A stretch of DNA of 64,000 nt from Acinetobacter calcoaceticus (GTDB taxonomy: Bacteria > Pseudomonadota > Gammaproteobacteria > Pseudomonadales > Moraxellaceae), in contig NZ_JADVKT010000002.1 in the NCBI RefSeq assembly GCF_016508255.1, forward strand, positions 496,001 to 560,000, given 5' to 3'. The position numbers and the translations under genes were made by a program. Position 1 is the stretch's first letter; each line of letters opens with the position of its first letter. The notes beneath the pieces are model-generated. The model worked only from the letters and a program-made list of their open reading frames with translations. It was not told where the DNA came from and made no database searches. Shown here piece by piece: positions 7,515 to 17,096 of this stretch.

Positions 7515-8930
7515 TTATTGGCTTTGTTCAAGTGATAATCGCTGGGCAAATTTAATTTGTGCTCTTTTTGCGAAAATATAATAAATCAATGCGGTAGCGA
7601 TAAGGCCTACAAGCCATGATAAATCGATCCCTCCTAACATTGCAGCAATTTGCCCTGTATAGAATTTACTTTCAATAAATGGCAGTTGAATCAAAATACC
7701 TAAAAAGTAGCAAGCAATGCCAATTCGATTCCAACGGCCATATCTACCATTTGGGTCATATAGCGCATCGACATCACATTCTTCTTTAGAGATAAAGTAG
7801 TAGTCGACAAGATTAATTGCACTCCATGGAATAAAGAATGTGAGTAAGAATAAGATAAAAGCTTTGAAAGCATTTAAAAAAGTATGTTCTCCTATAATTG
7901 CGATGAAAGTAGATATCACAACCATTGCAAGAACAATGAGTAATCTTGTTATTTTTGAGATTTGATTTGTCGATTTAAAACTATTCCAAATGGTAGCAAC
8001 ACACATAAAACTACCGTAAGCATTTAAAGTAGTCAGTGTAACTTTGCCAAAAGCAATACTAAAATATAAAAAGGTAACCACTAAGGCAATGGGGTTCATA
8101 CCCACAACATATTGGACTTCATTTCCAACAAAATGACCGTTTGCAACTTGAGCGATCAAGACTCCTAAGGTCATGGAAATTTGTGAACCCAATAAAGAAC
8201 CTAAGCCAACGGCCCAAAAAACGCGAGATGAAGACGTTTTGGTTGGAAGATAACGAGAGTAGTCCGCAACATAAGGTCCAAAAGAGATTTGCCAAGAAGC
8301 AGAAAGTGAAACTGCTAACAAAAATGAAGACCAACTAAAATGACGGACTGCTAAGAGTTCTGAAAAATCAGAAAGAGCTAAAATTTGAGTCAGAATAATA
8401 ACAAAAGCAATCAAGCCAATAATACTGGCTACTTTGCCTACCCAGTGAATTAAACGATATCCAATGGTTGCAAATATGATAATCAAACATGCATAAATTA
8501 AGATGCCTGTTGTATTGCTGACATGTGCTAGGTGTGCAATTGCTTTACCCGCGAGCACCTCACCGGTTGCGGTAAATCCCAGATACATGAGACAGACGAG
8601 TATGATTGGAATGCACGCACCATATACCCCAAATTGAACACGACTTGAAATCATTTGGGGAAGGCCAAGTTTTGGACCTTGAGCAGCGTGTAGAGCCATG
8701 ACAGCAGCACCAAAACACTGCCCCACAAATAAACCAATAATCGACCAAAAAACATCACCGCCTAATACAACTGCTAGTGCACCCGTCACAATGGCCGTGA
8801 TTTGCAAATTGGCACCAAACCAGAGGGTGAATTGAGCGAACACTCCGCCATGTCTTTCATTCTCTGGAATAAAATCAATGCTTCGGTTTTCAATAAAACT
8901 ACTATTTGGTTTCTCAGCCGATGAGTCCAT
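7515..8930 (-). CDS. NCS1-family purine/cytosine permease-like transporter
   Basis: 471 residues with about twelve membrane helices. The hydrophilic N-terminus (ENERHGGVFAQFTLWFGANLQI) carries the family's early F-x-x-W-F-G-A-N block. The loop FGPYVADYSRYLPT and the TLTTLNAYGSF stretch match CodB-like transporters. Members import cytosine, purines, allantoin or hydantoins with Na+ or H+. No cytosine deaminase or purine catabolic gene is adjacent, so the substrate is unknown. It stands alone and is convergent with the PACE gene. Confidence 0.88.
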   Translation of the reverse strand: MDSSAEKPNSSFIENRSIDFIPENERHGGVFAQFTLWFGANLQITAIVTGALAVVLGGDVFWSIIGLFVGQCFGAAVMALHAAQGPKLGLPQMISSRVQFGVYGACIPIILVCLMYLGFTATGEVLAGKAIAHLAHVSNTTGILIYACLIIIFATIGYRLIHWVGKVASIIGLIAFVIILTQILALSDFSELLAVRHFSWSSFLLAVSLSASWQISFGPYVADYSRYLPTKTSSSRVFWAVGLGSLLGSQISMTLGVLIAQVANGHFVGNEVQYVVGMNPIALVVTFLYFSIAFGKVTLTTLNAYGSFMCVATIWNSFKSTNQISKITRLLIVLAMVVISTFIAIIGEHTFLNAFKAFILFLLTFFIPWSAINLVDYYFISKEECDVDALYDPNGRYGRWNRIGIACYFLGILIQLPFIESKFYTGQIAAMLGGIDLSWLVGLIATALIYYIFAKRAQIKFAQRLSLEQSQ

Positions 8931-9144
8931 TACACTCTCCTTGTCCTTTAAGAGTCCACTCTTTTTTTATTAAGTCCGTATTTGTACAAACAAATACAAA
9001 CATGTATATACAAGTAATTTAAAAAATAATCAAATATTTTTTGAGCTGATAGATACAAAAAGTGGCTTAAATATTTCATAGATAAATAGAAAAATGAGTC
9101 TGATTTTATTTTTAATAAATTTAGGTGATAAAAAAATAATATAT

Positions 9145-9168
9145 AAAAAAGCCCTCTATTGAGGGCCT
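9145..9168. terminator. Terminator
   Basis: A-run, stem gccctc/gagggc with tatt loop, weak T-run. It sits just after the hypothetical gene at 9173-9637 (minus). Confidence 0.7.
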
Positions 9169-9172
9169 TAAT

Positions 9173-9637
9173 TTATGCTTCTGTGTCTAAGATAGCTTGA
9201 AAAAAAGTTGGAAGTTCAGAAAGTTGGACGAGTTGGGTTTTATCTTCTTGTTTATAGTAATACTGATAGTTTGGAGTTTCTGAGGAATTATCTAGATATT
9301 GAGTTGCATCGGTAAATTGGGCTTTTGCAACTGGTTTATCTTTTTTGCATTTAATAATAACGGGGTTTACCGAATTTAATTTTACAGGCACACCATTTTC
9401 AAATTTAGCAGTCTCAATCAATAAAGAAATTTTATAATTTCCAAAATTTACACAAAAATGACCTCCATTTTCCGTTTTAATTTCATGGTTTGAGAAAAGA
9501 TCTTTAAATAAATTCTTTAAAGATTCTCTGTGCTTATCTAAAGCAACTTGAAAGTCATGGTCTTGTTGCTCTATTTTCTCTTGCTCTTCTTGCAGCAATT
9601 TAGCTTGCTTTTCAATGGTTGTAAAATCCAGTTTCAT
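9173..9637 (-). CDS. Hypothetical protein with N-terminal coiled coil
   Basis: 154 residues from the ATG at 9637, chosen because a ggagat ribosome site lies seven bases upstream; the frame could extend to 9673. Residues 5-50 are charged and helical with heptad spacing (QAKLLQEEQEKIEQQDHDF). The rest looks like mixed alpha/beta (GGHFCVNFGNYKISLLIET), soluble, without signal peptide or membrane helix. I do not recognise the family. It stands alone with its own terminator. Confidence 0.7.
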   Translation of the reverse strand: MKLDFTTIEKQAKLLQEEQEKIEQQDHDFQVALDKHRESLKNLFKDLFSNHEIKTENGGHFCVNFGNYKISLLIETAKFENGVPVKLNSVNPVIIKCKKDKPVAKAQFTDATQYLDNSSETPNYQYYYKQEDKTQLVQLSELPTFFQAILDTEA

Positions 9638-9889
9638 TTTAATATCTCCGTTGGTTGTTTTAAAACTATACATGGCAGCCTTTTATTAACTTTTAAAGAA
9701 ACATATATCATTTGTTACAACGGAATAATTAAGATGTGCTTTTGTGATAAATAATAAAAAATGTAAAAATTTACTTTAAAAATAAACCTATAAAATTAAA
9801 GAGTTTATTAAATCGATAATTTTTCTATTTTGTATTTTAAAATGCTGCTACATGATAAATATAGAGTTTTTAATGTAGCAGCATATTTC

Positions 9890-10819
9890 CTATTTAGTAC
9901 AATGTTTAGCTATAAGAGAAGTACGTTTAATTTTTAAAAGACCTCCGCTAATCATTACACCAAGCATGACTAATGCTGTGCCTACCACTTGCCAGATATT
10001 TAGAGATTGTCCTGTAAGTAGGGCAATCAGCATACTAAATACTGGTACAAAGTTAAAAAAGACGGAAGCACGTCCAGCGCCTAACTTTTGTATGCCATTA
10101 AACCAGAATAAATAAGCAATCATTGTAGAGCAGATAATGACATATCCCATAGCCAAATGCGCATTTATAGGTGCAGATGTGATGGCCGTAAGAGGATCTT
10201 CAAATATCAGACTCATCATGCCAAGTGTTATTGCACCGAACATCATAGAAAAAGTCGTTGTTTCTAATGGGGTAGCATTTTTTACATAACGGTGAGATAG
10301 AACATTTGCTAAGCAAAACCCAAAAGCCCCTAGTAATATAAATAGATCTCCAATGTCTATTTTTAGGTGAAGTAAAGTTGTTATATGCCCTTGACTAATA
10401 ACGAGTAGCACACCGCTTAAGCCGAATAAAACACCTAAAAACTTATTCGGGGTAAGTTTTTCTCCGTCCAAAATAATCGTCATTAATAAAGTCATCAACG
10501 GTGTAGTTGCCATAATTAAAGCCCCATTTACGGCAGATGTCGTTTGTAAGCCATAAAAACAACCTATGTTGAAGCCCGCAATGCCGACAACCCCAATAAT
10601 AAGATAGATGAATACATTCTGACTTAAGGCGGCCCACCTTAGTTTTCCTGTTATTGAAAAGATCAGAAGTAAGGCTAGGCTTGCAATTGAAAACCGTTCA
10701 GATGCGGCAGATAGCGGAGGCATATGGTGAATAATATAAGACATTGCATTAAATGCTGATCCCCAAAAAAACATCGTTAATACAACGCCAGCATAGGCAT
10801 AAGCCACCGTTCTGTTCAT
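9890..10819 (-). CDS. EamA/DMT-family exporter
   Basis: 309 residues with ten predicted membrane helices in two repeated halves of five, the drug/metabolite transporter plan (VVLTMFFWGSAFNAMSYII in helix 1, then SHRYVKNATPLETTTFSMMFGA at the second half). Members export amino acids or other metabolites. It is divergent from the LysR gene at 10914, which probably controls it. Substrate not deducible. Confidence 0.9.
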   Translation of the reverse strand: MNRTVAYAYAGVVLTMFFWGSAFNAMSYIIHHMPPLSAASERFSIASLALLLIFSITGKLRWAALSQNVFIYLIIGVVGIAGFNIGCFYGLQTTSAVNGALIMATTPLMTLLMTIILDGEKLTPNKFLGVLFGLSGVLLVISQGHITTLLHLKIDIGDLFILLGAFGFCLANVLSHRYVKNATPLETTTFSMMFGAITLGMMSLIFEDPLTAITSAPINAHLAMGYVIICSTMIAYLFWFNGIQKLGAGRASVFFNFVPVFSMLIALLTGQSLNIWQVVGTALVMLGVMISGGLLKIKRTSLIAKHCTK

Positions 10820-10867
10820 CGTCAGGCTCCCAATAATAAAGGTTTTATTCTGGGCAATTATATAAAG

Positions 10868-10891
10868 GTGTACAATTCCGTATTAATACAC
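10868..10891. promoter_or_regulatory. Dyad in the EamA/LysR divergent promoter
   Basis: GTGTA, 14 bases, TACAC, in the 94-base gap between two divergent starts. Dyads of this kind are typical LysR-regulator sites; assignment is by position only. Confidence 0.35.
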
Positions 10892-10913
10892 TTCTAATGT
10901 GAAAATTTGCACA

Positions 10914-11765
10914 ATGATTGATTGGGAAAATTTACATTACTTTTCTGTTTTTACTGAAGAGAAGTCACTGTCTGCTGCCGCAAGAAAATTGGGTGTAGAC
11001 CACGCAACTGTATCCAGAAGAATTGCCCAGTTAGAACAAAACTTAAAACTTAAATTAGTCGATCGTAGACCACGGACATACATTCTTACTCCTGATGGGG
11101 AGCGACTTGCACAAGTGGTTGCTCGTATGATGGAAGAAACTTTTTCTATTGAACGTTTAACCCAGGCTGGTCAGCAAGAGGTGAAGGGTAGTGTTTCTAT
11201 TAGTATGCCTCCTTTAACTGCTGCGCATCTCATCATGCCTCATCTGGGGCGATTTTATCGTCATTATTCTCAATTAAAATTGCGTGTACTCGGTGATGTT
11301 CATTATGTTTCTTTACAGCATAGTGAAGCTGATATTGCTGTACGATTTGGCCGTCCTAAAGATGAAAATTTAGTTGCTCGCAAAGTAGGTGAAATTCCTT
11401 TTGGAATATATGCGGCTCCAAATTATTTAGCCTCAACTGATCCTGAAAATTATGAATGGATTAGCGTAGAGGTAGGGGGCGTACACGGTCAAAAACAGCA
11501 GAAGTTAAAAGAACGATTAGGTAATAAAGAACCTGTAATGGTTACAAACCATCCTGAGTTACAGTGGAGAGCTGCATGTGGGGAAGTCGGTTTAGCGGTC
11601 TTACCTGATTTTTTAGGAGCGCTCGGCAATTTAGTAAGATTGCAAGACGATCATCCTATGAGCGCGGAAATCTGGTTAGTAACACATGAAGATTTACGGT
11701 ATAGCCCAGCGATACGTGTGGCAATGGACTTTCTTATGAGTTGTTTTGAATCTTTTAAGGTTTAA
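10914..11765 (+). CDS. LysR-family regulator, likely of the EamA exporter
   Basis: 283 residues from the ATG at 10914 (MIDWENLHYFSVF), preferred over an in-frame GTG at 10899. The helix-turn-helix is EEKSLSAAARKLGVDHATVSRRI, and the C-terminal lobe contains EADIAVRFGRPKDENLVARKVG, a pattern common in regulators of exporter genes. There is no strong ribosome site, so a leaderless or weakly translated message is possible. Divergent layout with the exporter suggests it is the target. Confidence 0.9.
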   Translation: MIDWENLHYFSVFTEEKSLSAAARKLGVDHATVSRRIAQLEQNLKLKLVDRRPRTYILTPDGERLAQVVARMMEETFSIERLTQAGQQEVKGSVSISMPPLTAAHLIMPHLGRFYRHYSQLKLRVLGDVHYVSLQHSEADIAVRFGRPKDENLVARKVGEIPFGIYAAPNYLASTDPENYEWISVEVGGVHGQKQQKLKERLGNKEPVMVTNHPELQWRAACGEVGLAVLPDFLGALGNLVRLQDDHPMSAEIWLVTHEDLRYSPAIRVAMDFLMSCFESFKV

Positions 11766-11767
11766 AT

Positions 11768-11923
11768 TTACTTTATTACAATGTTTGCATCTTGGCTAAT
11801 TTTTTCTGCTGCTGTCCAAAACCTTTGTTGAGTAGAACTCTCTCTACGAATATTTTTATCGGGCGGTTGATGAGGGGAGTTTACACTTGCAAAAATAGAC
11901 GAGGCTATATCAAACATATTCAT
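11768..11923 (-). CDS. Possible 51-residue small protein
   Basis: An open frame of 51 codons starting six bases after the stop of the small membrane gene (11930-12109), same strand. The product (MNMFDIASSIFASVN..., later STQQRFWTAAEKISQDANI) is polar with ordinary amino-acid use and ends two bases past the end of the convergent LysR gene. No ribosome site is evident, so translation coupled to the upstream gene would be needed. Family unknown. Confidence 0.35.
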   Translation of the reverse strand: MNMFDIASSIFASVNSPHQPPDKNIRRESSTQQRFWTAAEKISQDANIVIK

Positions 11924-11929
11924 AATAAT

Positions 11930-12109
11930 TTAATCATCTGGAAAAAAAACAGCATCTTCACGTGCTTGCATTAAAGCCAAGATAAAGCAGGTTAAGAAAA
12001 GGAAACCTATAAAAAAAAGAAAAAGATCAATTTTACTAATCGCAAAACCTATACTTGTAGCACCTAGACTTAGTAATAAGATACATAATATTTTCCAAAA
12101 AATGAGCAT
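11930..12109 (-). CDS. Small two-helix membrane protein, unknown function
   Basis: 59 residues from the ATG at 12109; a TTG at 12148 would add 13. Two hydrophobic helices (IFWKILCILLLSLGATSIGF and FLFFIGFLFLTCFILALM) flank a short SKID turn, then an acidic tail. The ribosome site is weak. It probably forms a two-gene unit with the 51-codon frame. I do not recognise the family. Confidence 0.45.
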   Translation of the reverse strand: MLIFWKILCILLLSLGATSIGFAISKIDLFLFFIGFLFLTCFILALMQAREDAVFFPDD

Positions 12110-12666
12110 GTTACGTTCTGATAAAAAGTCTAAAGATATTATTTGCAATTGAAGGGGAATTCTAAATTTATTTATGTTTTTTTTATTATAAATTATGTAA
12201 TTCTGTAAAATTTAAATTTTTATGAATCCTAAATAACTATTTGAAATTAAATTGATTTTTAATTTATTAAACTAGATAAATATCTTTTAATTTTTCTTAA
12301 AATTAAGTTTTTATTAATTGATAGAATGATAATTCTTTAGAAACACTATAAAATACTTTTTATAAATTAAATTTATTTTTTAATTTATTTAAAACAGCAT
12401 CTTATGTTATTTTTTAGAATTCTTGTTAAAAAAAAGACTTGATCTTTAAGCTGATTTTTGAAATTATACCCATGCAAATTGTGATCTATTTCCCATAATT
12501 TGTATTTCAGGTTAAGTGGTTATCACTAATGCTCATTTGCTATTTTTGCTTATGAGCATTTTTTTATGTGATTTTTTAATAAAACTACAAAGTTTGAAAA
12601 AATAATTTTTTGAGTTCTCTTTGTAGCATTAAGCTTATTTATTTCTAGTAATTTTATAGATAGTAA
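12110..12666. other. AT-rich intergenic region
   Basis: About 550 bases downstream of the pilus operon without a gene. It holds a strong plus-strand terminator-like hairpin (12528-12565) that belongs to no annotated gene. Confidence 0.5.
12455..12565 (+). ncRNA. Candidate small RNA ending in an orphan terminator
   Basis: The hairpin aatgctcat/atgagcatt (12528-12560) is followed by a run of seven or more T on the plus strand, as for a rho-independent terminator, but no plus-strand gene lies upstream for about 700 bases. A loose promoter-like pair (ttgatc, then attata) occurs near 12440-12470. A transcript of about 90 bases is possible. Confidence 0.35.
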
Positions 12667-13686
12667 CTAATCATATTGAATAGTCACAGTCGCTGTAGCT
12701 TTAACCTCACCTGAGGTTACATTAGTAGCAGTTTGATAATAACGAGCAGTTAAAGGAATATCATATTCTACAGTTTGGTTGGAACTCACCGTACCTATAT
12801 TGAGTTTGGTTGCTTTTTGAATCGGCTTATTTGCTCCATTCATATTCCATAACAATTCTACACCCACACCGTTAGCTTTTATTGAATTCGCGGCACTGTT
12901 GTTAATTACCTGATTATTTGAGGTATCAGAATTATAATCAAAACTTAAGCTGATCGTATTGCTCGTAGCGATACCAGAGTTGTTTTCACCACCATTACAT
13001 AAGATTGATAGATTAAAACTTTCTTCACCTTGGGTTGACCCAATAGCTCTAAAGCCTGATTTCATCACGGTTGGAAGTTGAACTGGTGAATCTACACCAT
13101 TTTGAATTTCACAAGATGAGGATGCAATAAGAATAGGGGTATTACTTAATACGGTAGTTGTTAAAAATGGTCGGTTCTGCTGTCCTGATACGTAATAGGT
13201 ACTGTAACGGCCTGCTACTAATGCTCCAGAACCAGTAGTCGCAGCAGTTTTAATAATCTCCATAACAAAATACCCGGGGGAAAGTGTATATGCTTTATTG
13301 GGTGTTAACGTACGTCTATAGGGATAATATCCTGAAAAATCTGAAGCATCGGCAGCTTCACGGTAAAGACGAATGCCAATACCAGGAATATTGGTCGCAT
13401 AGACATTATTACCAATAGGACTAATTGGATAATTTAAGGGGAGAGCTGCAATAATTTGATCACTCCCACGATTACAAGTTGCTGTTGAATTATTAGGAGA
13501 TACTGTAAAAGTATTCTTTTGTAAGATCGTTCCTATTGGATCATTTGGTTTTACTACGATTTTACCGATAGTCATCGGAATATCGACGGTAGTAAATCCT
13601 TTACTTAAATTACAATTTGCATTTGTATGACTATAAGCAAATAGGCTCACTGCCAAAAATCCAATTTTTTTTAAAATATTATTCAT
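12667..13686 (-). CDS. Chaperone-usher pilus tip adhesin
   Basis: 339 residues, with an N-terminal signal sequence (LKKIGFLAVSLFAYSHTNA). The first 160 residues or so resemble an adhesin receptor domain. The second half is a pilin domain: a Cys pair (SSCEIQ... and ILCNGG) and a C-terminal strand ending VTIQYD, typical of subunits completed by donor-strand exchange. Two-domain size and last position in the operon fit a FimH-like tip adhesin. Its ATG overlaps the usher stop by four bases (ATGA), implying coupled translation. Receptor unknown. Confidence 0.85.
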   Translation of the reverse strand: MNNILKKIGFLAVSLFAYSHTNANCNLSKGFTTVDIPMTIGKIVVKPNDPIGTILQKNTFTVSPNNSTATCNRGSDQIIAALPLNYPISPIGNNVYATNIPGIGIRLYREAADASDFSGYYPYRRTLTPNKAYTLSPGYFVMEIIKTAATTGSGALVAGRYSTYYVSGQQNRPFLTTTVLSNTPILIASSSCEIQNGVDSPVQLPTVMKSGFRAIGSTQGEESFNLSILCNGGENNSGIATSNTISLSFDYNSDTSNNQVINNSAANSIKANGVGVELLWNMNGANKPIQKATKLNIGTVSSNQTVEYDIPLTARYYQTATNVTSGEVKATATVTIQYD

Positions 13687-16223
13687 TTACAGACTGCCTT
13701 TGTCATAATAATTGGTTGGTTGTTATGCATTATTTGATCCGCTATATCGTATTCAAGTTCACATTTTTCAGTACTCGTATTTCCCCATTTCACATATAAA
13801 CGGTCATGGGTTAAGGGTGTTCGTAAATAAATGCGGCTGCCTTGCGCGACAATGCCTATTACTTCGTTATTCTGGTTGTATACCTGTGCTGCAAAAGGTA
13901 GATGTGAACCATCTAATGTTGTTGTACTAATAAAAAGTGCATAACCTTTTTTTGTTGAGAATTGAACTTTAGTGATTGAGCCTGCATAAGGAGCAATCCG
14001 TAAACTGCTTTCAGCAAGTTCAACTTGTGTGGACATATCTTGTGGGTCAAGACTGATATCATTCATACGGTAAGGTGTAACATAGGGAATAACTGCATAT
14101 CCCTTTTTGTTAATACTGAGTCCAGGTGTATTACCGACTTTTGCTCCAGTAGCATCTGGTGCATAGACCAGTACCATGGTTTGAGCCTGATCTGGCCCAA
14201 ACAGAACTCCTTGGGAATGTGCAACAATATTGCCACTGAGGCTCAGCATTTCTTGTTGGTATGAGTTTGCGTGACTGAATGACGTACCAAATGTTGTATA
14301 GTTTGTTTTATAGGTAGCATTAATATTTAGGTTCGTTTGACCACGGTCTTGATTAGAAATTGATGCGCCGTAGTTTAAGCGACTTCCTGTAAAGCCACTG
14401 AGGCTTAAAGTCTGACTATCTTCACCAATAACACTATTAAAAGTCAGAGAATTTTTCTTAAGATCTAGTGGAAAAGATAAAGAGGCAAGGTACTGTGTAT
14501 CTTGACCTGTGCGACTGCCGCCTTCATCAATTTCGCTGCTAATTGCAGATAAACTGTAAGTTAAATCTTTAAATTGATTGCTATAACCTAATTGGAGCTG
14601 TTTGTTGGTCGTGGGTTGATTCCAATAGTTTATCCATGAACCCACTAAATAAAAATTTCCCCATTGTTTTGGAAAAACTTGATTTAAAGTAATCTGGAAT
14701 TCACTTTTTTGTTTTCCCACCGAAAAGCTATCAATATTTTGTTGTTGTAAATCTTGAATTAAAATTGCATCACGCAATTTGAGGTAGTTTTCTGTTGAAT
14801 AGCGATAAGTCGCTAATGTGAAATTAGTATTTGTTGGAGAAAATAATCTGCTGTAACTTAAACGATAACTTTGCCCTGTCATTTTAGGTTGATGATCAAA
14901 CTCAGATTTTGACTGAGTCGCATCAAAAGAGATAGCTCCAATAGGTGTTGAAAAAGCTGTACCTAGTAATAGTGAAAGATACTGCTGAGTCGCTTGAACT
15001 GCACTGTAAGTTGTGAAGTAATTATTAATTCCCCGTTGATATTTGCCCTGCATCAACCACGGAGTTAAACCAAGGTTTGAATCTCGAAATTGCCCTACAG
15101 TAAAAGAGTAACGGCTCATTTTGGGGCGTAGCATTTCGATGACAGAAGAATAGGGAATAGAGAATTTTTGAATTAATCCATTAGATTCAATTACTGAAAC
15201 TTGTAGCTCGCCTCCAAATCCTGTTGGGTAAAGATCATTAATTTCAAAGTTTCCGGGGGGCACTGTTGTCTGATAAATTAAATTGCCTTGTTGTCTAACC
15301 TCGACTTTCGCATTGGTTTTTGCATAACCTTTTACTCTGGGAGCATAACCGAGCATACTGTTTGGAAGCATTCGGTCATCACTTGAAATATTTATGCCGC
15401 GATACGGTAAAGAATCGATAAAATCACTATCAGTAAAATAATCACCTAAAGTCACAACACCATGAATTTTCGGAAAAGCTTTTTGGATATATGTGTTTGT
15501 TGAAGTATAAGAAGAATTATTAGATTGAAAATCAGTATGGTCTTGCCATTTCCATTGTCCATTATGGCGAAATTGCCAGCTCTCTAAATTTGCTCCAAGA
15601 TTAGTCCCCATAAAAGCATATGCACTTTCATGTTGTTCGTTAACTATTCGATAGGCAGCCGCGTTATATGTCAAAAAAGCTGCATTAATGCCTCGATCCC
15701 AAAGATGTGGATCGATATAGCCCTGTGCATTTTTTTCTAATGTGACTTGGGGGATAGAAATATCAATTCGTAAGCGGGAGCTATCAAATAAATAAAAAGC
15801 ATTATCTATCCAAGTACCTAGTGCATCACAAGAAAGAGATGATGCATGAGAATGTTGGTTAAGCACATCTGCTTTTACGCCATATTCTAGTAACATGGCT
15901 TTCGTGAAACAGGTTTCGGCATTTGTATTAGGAGTGCGGGCATTAAAGTGCATCCGTCGTTTACCCAACCATTGACCATTGATATAGACATCTAAGCTAT
16001 ATTCACCAGCTAAGATGGGGTTTCCATATTTGAAACGACCAATATCAATTTTTTGTGCATTACCTACTAAAAAATTGCTATCAAACTCTGCTTTTGAGAA
16101 ACCTGAAACATCGGTACTATTTTCAGCATATACAGCCAAAGGCATAAATATCGCAATACTTGAGGCCACATAACAACTAAAAGGGCTTATTAAACATATA
16201 TAAGGTATAAACCATTTAGACAT
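13683..16223 (-). CDS. Outer-membrane usher of chaperone-usher pilus
   Basis: 846 residues, the normal usher length. After a signal sequence comes the periplasmic N-domain (AEFDSNFLVGNAQKIDIGRF...GEYSLDVYINGQWLG), then a 24-strand barrel region containing the plug (QQGNLIYQTTVPPGNFEINDL), then C-terminal domains (PYRMNDISLDP, GSRIYLRTPL). It forms the pore through which chaperone-bound subunits are assembled and secreted. It lies between the chaperone and adhesin genes on one strand. Confidence 0.95.
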   Translation of the reverse strand: MSKWFIPYICLISPFSCYVASSIAIFMPLAVYAENSTDVSGFSKAEFDSNFLVGNAQKIDIGRFKYGNPILAGEYSLDVYINGQWLGKRRMHFNARTPNTNAETCFTKAMLLEYGVKADVLNQHSHASSLSCDALGTWIDNAFYLFDSSRLRIDISIPQVTLEKNAQGYIDPHLWDRGINAAFLTYNAAAYRIVNEQHESAYAFMGTNLGANLESWQFRHNGQWKWQDHTDFQSNNSSYTSTNTYIQKAFPKIHGVVTLGDYFTDSDFIDSLPYRGINISSDDRMLPNSMLGYAPRVKGYAKTNAKVEVRQQGNLIYQTTVPPGNFEINDLYPTGFGGELQVSVIESNGLIQKFSIPYSSVIEMLRPKMSRYSFTVGQFRDSNLGLTPWLMQGKYQRGINNYFTTYSAVQATQQYLSLLLGTAFSTPIGAISFDATQSKSEFDHQPKMTGQSYRLSYSRLFSPTNTNFTLATYRYSTENYLKLRDAILIQDLQQQNIDSFSVGKQKSEFQITLNQVFPKQWGNFYLVGSWINYWNQPTTNKQLQLGYSNQFKDLTYSLSAISSEIDEGGSRTGQDTQYLASLSFPLDLKKNSLTFNSVIGEDSQTLSLSGFTGSRLNYGASISNQDRGQTNLNINATYKTNYTTFGTSFSHANSYQQEMLSLSGNIVAHSQGVLFGPDQAQTMVLVYAPDATGAKVGNTPGLSINKKGYAVIPYVTPYRMNDISLDPQDMSTQVELAESSLRIAPYAGSITKVQFSTKKGYALFISTTTLDGSHLPFAAQVYNQNNEVIGIVAQGSRIYLRTPLTHDRLYVKWGNTSTEKCELEYDIADQIMHNNQPIIMTKAVCK

Positions 16224-16279
16224 AGTTTTAGAGCCTATTCATGATAGGTATTTAGGTTTTCTTAAGTAATACAGTAAGG

Positions 16280-17023
16280 TTAGAACTTTATTGGGTGCTC
16301 AACTCTTCCACCATAATCATTGATATATATAAAGCTCATATCTGCTAAATTTTTATTTTTCAGTTTTATTTTATCTTCGGAAAAAGGGGCAATCATTAAA
16401 CCTTGTTGTAATAAGTCTGTTTTATGGCCTTCATTTCCTTGAAAAACGGAACTTATAGTGAGGAAAAAGGGTGTCGGGTTTTTCACTAATAGATATGGGT
16501 CATTCATTTTCCATTCGACTTTCTCACTTAGTTGATCAATATTTTCTTTTAGATTTATAGGACGATAAAAAAATTTAATTCGCGAACGAACAGCCAGCTG
16601 CAAAAAATTATTAGAAATAGAGGTGGTTTGATCTTGTTGAGTTTTGCCTTCGGGTTTAGGAGGTATATCTAAAACATTAAGCCAAAAAATAGATTCTTGT
16701 TGCTGACTTAATTGAGAAGAATTAGGTAGAGCTGTAATTCTTAAGGTCTGGCCTTTAGTCGCTTCTACTCGTGAAATTGGTGGTGTAATAATGAAAGGAA
16801 CATTTGCTTCATCGGGAGTTAACTTCGCATTTCCATCATCAATCCAAGCTTGAACGAGAGAGGGAGCTGTTCCGTTATTACTTAGTTGTAATGTGATCTC
16901 ACGCGCATTTGAAGGATAAATGACACGCGTTCCATGTAAAACAATTTCAGTATGACCTGAGGTAGATAGTGCTACCTGTAGGCAAACTAATCCCCACAAA
17001 AACTTACGACCACGAAAAAGCAT
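16280..17023 (-). CDS. Periplasmic pilus chaperone (PapD-like)
   Basis: 247 residues. After a signal peptide (ends near STSGHTE) come two immunoglobulin-like domains. The subunit-binding Arg is in GTRVIYP near residue 33 and the Lys in RSRIKFFYRP near residue 152, the two residues that anchor the pilin C-terminus. The family signature region INDYGG is near the end. It holds unfolded pilins in the periplasm and hands them to the usher encoded 56 bases downstream. Confidence 0.95.
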   Translation of the reverse strand: MLFRGRKFLWGLVCLQVALSTSGHTEIVLHGTRVIYPSNAREITLQLSNNGTAPSLVQAWIDDGNAKLTPDEANVPFIITPPISRVEATKGQTLRITALPNSSQLSQQQESIFWLNVLDIPPKPEGKTQQDQTTSISNNFLQLAVRSRIKFFYRPINLKENIDQLSEKVEWKMNDPYLLVKNPTPFFLTISSVFQGNEGHKTDLLQQGLMIAPFSEDKIKLKNKNLADMSFIYINDYGGRVEHPIKF

Positions 17024-17096
17024 GAGTCATATTCTCAATATTAAATAATAGACAGGAGATAGCTTCTACTTAAAGATAGAAGCTTCAATTTTAATT

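Noticed and set aside
11792..11974. 60-codon plus-strand frame
   Set aside because: It overlaps the better small minus-strand frames and has no ribosome site.
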